DNA of 64,000 nucleotides from Brugia malayi (taxonomy: Eukaryota; Nematoda; Chromadorea; Rhabditida; Onchocercidae): the NCBI RefSeq assembly GCF_000002995.4, contig NW_025062475.1, positions 11,998,687 to 12,062,686 of the forward strand, given 5' to 3'. A model generated the notes under the pieces. That model made no database searches, was not told where the DNA came from, and saw only the letters and a list, made by a program, of their open reading frames with translations. Made by a program: the position numbers and the translations under genes. This document shows, piece after piece, positions 58,264 through 64,000 of the stretch. Every line of letters begins with the position of its first letter. The first letter of the stretch is position 1.

Positions 58264-59712
58264 CGATTCTATTCTCTGTGAACAACAATAAATCATTTAT
58301 TATTTCAAAAAAAAAAAATACTTAGCATCGAATCTTGCAAATGGATACTTCAATCCTAATGCACAACAATAGAAGCATAGTAGATTAGCTAAAATATCTA
58401 GAAGTCAAATTTTAACTTGGAAATATTTATTACAAAAGACTAATTTAATCTGTTTGAATTGCACCGAAATCCTTAAATTAAATTCTTAGATAAATAATTT
58501 CTATTAGTTTGAAAATATTATCAATTTAATATTATAAATTTAATTCTATCGATTAATATTTACAATTAACAGAGATGCTAGCATGTTATGTGTTATAGAA
58601 ACTGTAAACTGCACATGAATATTACAATTCATTTGATGGAAAGTTATAAACAAATGACAGATTATAAGAAATTTTGAGAAAATGAGTTAATTAATACTTA
58701 CATCTTTACAATTTCTACTTTCTCTTAATTAATACTTTTAGCAATATCGAAAGAAAAGAAAGAATATTATGAGAAATTATCATCATTTCCAATATTACTG
58801 CTATCATTCCAAAATGAAAGTATAAAGACGGATGTGCTATCCTGAATGTCTCACAGATGTGTGCATTATCGGATCCGGAAATATATCCCTAAAGATCAAA
58901 AACATATCCATCCTGTGAAGAAATATGATTTGAAAAGTTATAAGGAAATTTTTCAAAATTGAATTACCCGCAAAAATTTTGCACGCATTTAACAGCTCTC
59001 AAGCGTACTGCATGTTGCGTGCTTTTCAGATGCATTTTGATTGCTTCAGTTAACGTGCACGCGCGTGTCTTTGGTATATGCTTAATAAAAGCAAATCAAA
59101 TTTGCACCAATCTTTCAAATTTGTTTTTTAAATTCATTTGGAACTTTTCTTAAACATTTTTTTATGATTTAAAGTCTTTTTTTAAATGATTTCAAGTATG
59201 CACTAATGATGCATGCATGCATGCACATTAACTTTTTTATTGTTTAAAGATGAAATATTTGTTTATCGCAGAATATGTAATCATATCTAATGTTTCTAAT
59301 TTTCATGACACTCTTTACAAAGGCTCATAGGACAAGAATGATCTAGGCTATCGAATACGTCTAGGCTGTTTTTGTTATACCTTTCTAAATTGTTTGACTC
59401 AGGAAATGATATCGATTCAGACTTTTTTTACACTTTTTCCAAATAGGTAAGCATGTTATAAGTAACAATGTTGAAGTAAGACTTTTTTTTATTACACTGT
59501 TTCAGGCTGCTGTTAAAGCAATGGATTAATGGCTTTTTAACTGCTAAAATTGTGTTTTTCGATCTTGATCAAACTTCTTAAATATTTTCAGTACCTTTTC
59601 AGCTGGATAATGTTCAAGAATACATTCGATAAAATGACGAACATCCGAGACATCCATCGTGTAAGCCATTCTGTGCTATCATTGGTTCACTTTTCCTTAA
59701 TAAGATTTTACC
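58264..59712. other. divergent intergenic region between the ASPM-like and CISD-like genes
   Basis: AT-rich, no clear exon. A TTCACAG acceptor directly upstream of the ASPM-like ATG (minus strand, 58275-58281) fits spliced-leader addition. A short alternating ATGC run (ATGCATGCATGCATGC) lies at 59211-59225. Confidence 0.55.
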
Positions 59713-61045
59713 ATGTTCGCTACTTTACTTTTATTAGTCGTAGTAAGTAAGTGATGGGACAAATTGCTGGTCAACATTAAATATTATTATTGACTAGAAA
59801 CAATTATTTTATAACAACTTAAAGTTAACCTCAAAAAATTGGCAGTATTTAATGGAAAAATGACTGTGTTATAATGATTTTCATTTTGTTCATTATCTAT
59901 TGACCCAAAATATAATGATTTGGTTATCATTATTAATAAATTTGTAATACTTATCTACTCGATTATATATGTTTGTTCACTTAGTAACGACTAAATCTTT
60001 TTTTTTTTTGTTTTCATTTATACATTATAACACAAAACTTCGTATAATCCAAGACAATATATACAAAAATGAATCAAATTGACAATTTTTAAATGTTATA
60101 TATTAGAAGAAAATGTAGGAATACGTATTCTTGTTCATTAATATATTCCAATTATGCTATTATGTAGTGCTACCACGAGAATCTTGGCTGAAATTTTCAG
60201 ATTTGTAAAATTCTATCGCGTGCAATAAGTAGTGTGAAATTGTTGAATCCTTCTGCCGCTTTGTATCCTGAAATAGGCATATGTTTGGAGAACAAACCAA
60301 TAAGAATGAAGCTGAGAAAAGGCGAACAATATTCCTGGTGTTCATGTGGTCTGTCCGGAAAACAGGTAAACAACTTAGTTCTCTACAAATCACTAGTATC
60401 CGTTTTATATGTTTCTCGTTTTTAATAAAACTGTGGTTACGAATTTCCTGGATTTACTTTATTGCTTTAGATAGGTTTTTATTTCTTTTTCTAATTCACT
60501 GAAATCACTGAAGTAACCACGACATTTTAGCCGTGGTGTGATGGCAGCCATACTGCAGAAGGAATCACAACACTGAAACCCGTGCGTTTCGAAGTTGAAA
60601 AAGATGGAGAATACAGCCTTTGCGTATGCAAAGCAACAAAAAACCGTCCATTGTGTGACGGTAGCCATGTTAAGGTACATTAATTAAAGTGACATTTCGA
60701 GTTCTCGGGAGTTAAAAATTTTTTTGACACTTTTTTCTGAATTCTCTAAAGGTCCGAATATTTTGGGAAATCATTTCATCAAACCGCCATTGGCAGCCAT
60801 ACTGCTATAAACAAACCGCTGAATGATGTCCAATAAAATTTGGTAAATTTATTTATTACAGTAAATTTTTTTTTTCTTGTTTTAATTGGAAGTGCAATTT
60901 TTGCTATTAAGACCCTGAGTTGCAGGTACAAAAACGACGATATACAGATCCACCTCAATATTGTGCATATGCCGAATCACCTGTTTATGAAGGAGTAGCC
61001 AATAAGCTCGGGTATAAACCGAAAGAAGGACGTTGGCATTTTTGA
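59713..61045 (+). CDS. mitochondrial-type two-CDGSH iron-sulfur protein (CISD3-like)
   Basis: Binds two [2Fe-2S] clusters; CISD3 (MiNT) acts in the mitochondrial matrix. Secure exons are 60201-60365, 60531-60674 and 60926-61045, all in phase 0. Two full CDGSH motifs are present: CSCGLSGKQPWCDGSH (split by an intron) and CVCKATKNRPLCDGSH, each with the three Cys and one His ligands. The C-terminal exon adds a 39-residue tail (VQKRRYTDPP... to GYKPKEGRWHF). The N-terminal part of the second exon (CKILSRAISSVKLL) is basic and hydroxylated like a mitochondrial presequence. The first exon is tentative: 59713-59742 encodes MFATLLLLVV and joins in phase 0 (152 aa in all); an alternative ATG at 59609 (MFKNTF...) also has a donor. 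A 15-base piece of exon 3 recurs in the last intron. Confidence 0.85.
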
Positions 61046-61227
61046 ATTTAGCAAATGTAAAGTAAGAAATGAGTATACGTGTTAGTTCATTTGTATAATT
61101 AGACTGGGCTTTCAAATTTCAACTTCATTTTGGCTTAATTTAGAACAGAAATCAGGAAAGAAGAATATATTTATGTATGTATATATATTACAAGCTGTCT
61201 AATCTTTTTAACCAAAAAAATTTTTTC
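61046..61227. other. short convergent spacer
   Basis: 182 bp between the stop codons of the CISD-like (+) and aldolase (-) genes; both 3' ends must fit here or overlap. Confidence 0.6.
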
Positions 61228-63335
61228 TCATTCAAGATCATCAATGTAGTTTCCTTCGACAGCCAAAGCATTAAGTTTTGCTCTATGTCGAAATGTTGTT
61301 TGCGCCTCTTTCGAACCACTTATCGTCAACTCTTTTAAAGCTGAAGTTTGTAGAGCTCGGCCGTAACTGCAAAGCACATTTTATTACCAACCATAATGTT
61401 CTCAGAATTCCTACCTATTGGGATTCGAATTTTTGAAAAGCAGATAAGTAATAGAGTGTGTTTAGAAATATAAAATAACGCAAACCTAAAAGAAAGTTTC
61501 CATGGTTTGTTGATTGCTATTTTATTAATTTCATTCAAATTCCTAGTAGCATCTTTCTCCAGCTGACCACCAGACAAGAAAACAATACCGGGCACTGCTG
61601 CAGGCACTGTTCTTGTTAGCGCTCGAAATGTTTCTTTAGCTATTCTGTCGTGTCCAACCTTAAAATCGCTACTGCCATTTTGCAAGATAATGCTTTATGA
61701 CGTACCACTGCGAATTTGAATGTAATGTGAAACTAATTAATACTTTGTTAGCCCCTTCCATATTTTAGTCACTTAATAAAGATCTTAAATCTATATCTAC
61801 TACTAAAATTGGATAACAACCTTGCCTGTGAATTTTGATCCTGGTATGACCATATTCGGTTTCAGAAGAGTACCTTCGAGGTAAACGCCATGATCGTGCA
61901 GTGATTTATAAACTTCTGCTAAGACTTGTTCTGTAACATTTTCAGCCTTTTCTAAATCATGTGCACCATCGGAAAGAACCTAAAACAAGTTCGAATCTTT
62001 GTTGATTATGATCAAAATATCAAATATTGTATTACCATGAACTAATCACTTAACTGCCAAGCAGTTTGGATTCATAAAAGTCATTATAAAGAATTTCAAA
62101 ACAATAGGACCTCTGGTTCGATTATTGGCACCAGCCCTGCTTGTTGACTTAAGACTGCGTACTGTGCCAGTATCTTGGCATTTTCCTTCAGCACTTTTCG
62201 TGATGGTGTTACGTCGGAAATTTTATATACACAGCGCCATTTTGCAAACTGACACCCACCTTTTTTAAAATATTCAGCTCTTTCTTTCAAATCATCCAGA
62301 CCTGTAACAAAACATTGCACGCGAAATATTCAGGTTTAGATCTTGGATTTATTCATTTAAAAATAAGAAAAGCACATAGAAATTCAAAAAATAGCATTTC
62401 AATTACATGAGAATTTACTCACCTCTTGTGATGTATTCTAAACCTCCATCAAACGGTTCAAGACCTTTGTCAAGCTTAATTCCCGGTAATATGCCGGCTT
62501 CCTTGACGATGTCCACAAAAGGTTTGCCAGCATCATCTCTCTAATAATTAGAACATGTCATGGAGTAAGGATATTATTCCCTCTACAGCTTAACAGTATC
62601 CGAATAAATTAACCTTTTAAATTTTAACGAGTACACGCAATTCATGCGAGCATAAATTCACAACAGTAAGATTAGAACTGCAAATCTCTTACTATTCTAA
62701 TAACAGACTGCTATCCATTATCATATTCGCTATTTTTTTGATAAATTGATAAGTTACCTGACTAAATGTTTCTTCATGTAGTATTATTCCTGAAATATAC
62801 TGCGATATATTTGGTGTTGTGAACAGCATATATCGGTAATTTTTTCGGTTTCTCACATTATTTTCCATCCCAATCATAGCGAACCGTTTACCTATCGTAT
62901 CTGAAAATTACTGATGGATTTTGGTTATTGATAAAAATAAAAATTACTGATAAAAGGATATTAGTGTAAATTCCTCAGATCTTCACTCATTAAACAATAA
63001 TGTGGGACGACTTAACACCATATATAATGCAAAGGAATGTGAGATGAAGTGGTGTAATCTTTATCGTACAATAGCCAATTAAAACTTTAATAAGATGCCA
63101 ATTTCTTACCGATGCTCTCATCAGCCGCTAGAATGCCTTTTCCTGATTCCACAAGCTTTCGAGCAATTGTGTGCAATTCATCCTTTTGACTCCTGTTAAG
63201 CGTTGCAACCACAACAATTGCTTCTTTCTCCTCGAGAACACTTTTATCGCTGATATTTCGATGATAAGTCAAAAGAATACTTATAGTGATTACCAATGCT
63301 CCATCAACCAATATTCGATATATATTCAATGACAT
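61228..63335 (-). CDS. divergent class I fructose-bisphosphate aldolase
   Basis: Glycolytic enzyme cleaving fructose-1,6-bisphosphate through a Schiff base. Seven exons: 63335-63110, 62900-62758, 62540-62423, 62301-62111, 61979-61821, 61658-61486, 61366-61228; 1149 nt, 382 aa, all phases agree. The active-site set is present: LAADESIG (Asp), GIKLDKG (Lys), [10 protein letters not shown] (Lys and Arg), PIIEPE (Glu), GTLLKPNMV (Schiff-base Lys), FLSGGQ (Ser) and SYGRAL (Arg). Two oddities: the start lies just after a TTCAG acceptor and adds about 50 residues before the usual N-terminus, with a hydrophobic segment ([15 protein letters not shown]); and the protein ends [12 protein letters not shown], lacking the usual Ala/Ser-rich tail and terminal Tyr. 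Likely a paralogue of the main nematode aldolases. An N-terminal start by a separate upstream exon cannot be excluded. Confidence 0.9.

Positions 63336-64000
<665 letters not shown>

Noticed and set aside
61228..63335. Aldolase as a pseudogene
   Set aside because: Seven exons join with consistent phases and all catalytic residues are intact; only the ends are unusual, so a functional divergent paralogue is more likely.

Overview
The window is AT-rich (roughly three-quarters A+T by eye), full of long poly-A and poly-T runs and microsatellites, and carries spliced genes with nematode-style acceptors (TTTTCAG) and single-isoform exon structures. The protein content (a LIN-39-type Hox gene, a two-CDGSH iron-sulfur protein, an ASPM protein with IQ repeats, polyubiquitin) fits a nematode. 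The long introns and homopolymer-rich intergenic DNA suggest a clade III spirurid or filarial worm; that last step is inference. No prokaryotic, organellar, viral or CRISPR features were seen.

Layout. 1-10.9 kb: gene-poor DNA upstream of the Hox gene, with one possible terminal exon at 993-1149, several GC-richer islands and a ~580 bp (AATG)n satellite. 10.9-26.3 kb: lin-39 (+), four coding exons spread over 15.5 kb with a 10.8 kb intron. 26.3-31.2 kb: lin-39 3' flank. 31.2-36.9 kb: DNA ligase IV (-), 17 exons, 926 codons. 37.1-38.3 kb: intronless RCC1-like gene (-), 226 bp upstream of lig-4, so the two may share an operon. 38.9-42.4 kb: LMBR1-family membrane protein (+), 10 exons, divergent from the RCC1-like gene. 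42.4-45.7 kb: intergenic, with degenerate minisatellites. 45.7-48.7 kb: two small secreted orphan proteins (+). 49.4-58.3 kb: ASPM-like spindle protein (-), at least 29 coding exons. 59.7-61.0 kb: CISD3-type protein (+). 61.2-63.3 kb: divergent class I aldolase (-). 63.4-63.6 kb: a possible exon (+). 63.9 kb to the end: the start of a ubiquitin gene (+).

How the genes relate. They do not form one pathway. lin-39 is a developmental patterning gene surrounded by apparently regulatory DNA; the rest are housekeeping genes (end-joining repair, mitochondrial RCC1-like factor, membrane receptor-like protein, mitotic spindle, Fe-S protein, glycolysis, ubiquitin). The lin-39/lig-4 neighbourhood resembles that of C. 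elegans, where I recall lig-4 (C07H6.1) and lin-39 (C07H6.7) lying on one cosmid. The most unusual sequence structures are an IQ-repeat exon array with a recent ~765 bp tandem duplication in the ASPM gene, an inverted duplication of a splice site around lig-4 exon 3, an aldolase with an intact active site but no canonical C-terminal tail, and recurrent GC-rich and nuclear-receptor-like motifs around lin-39.

Exon boundaries below were read by hand from GT/GC-AG signals and phase continuity. They were not checked against transcripts.
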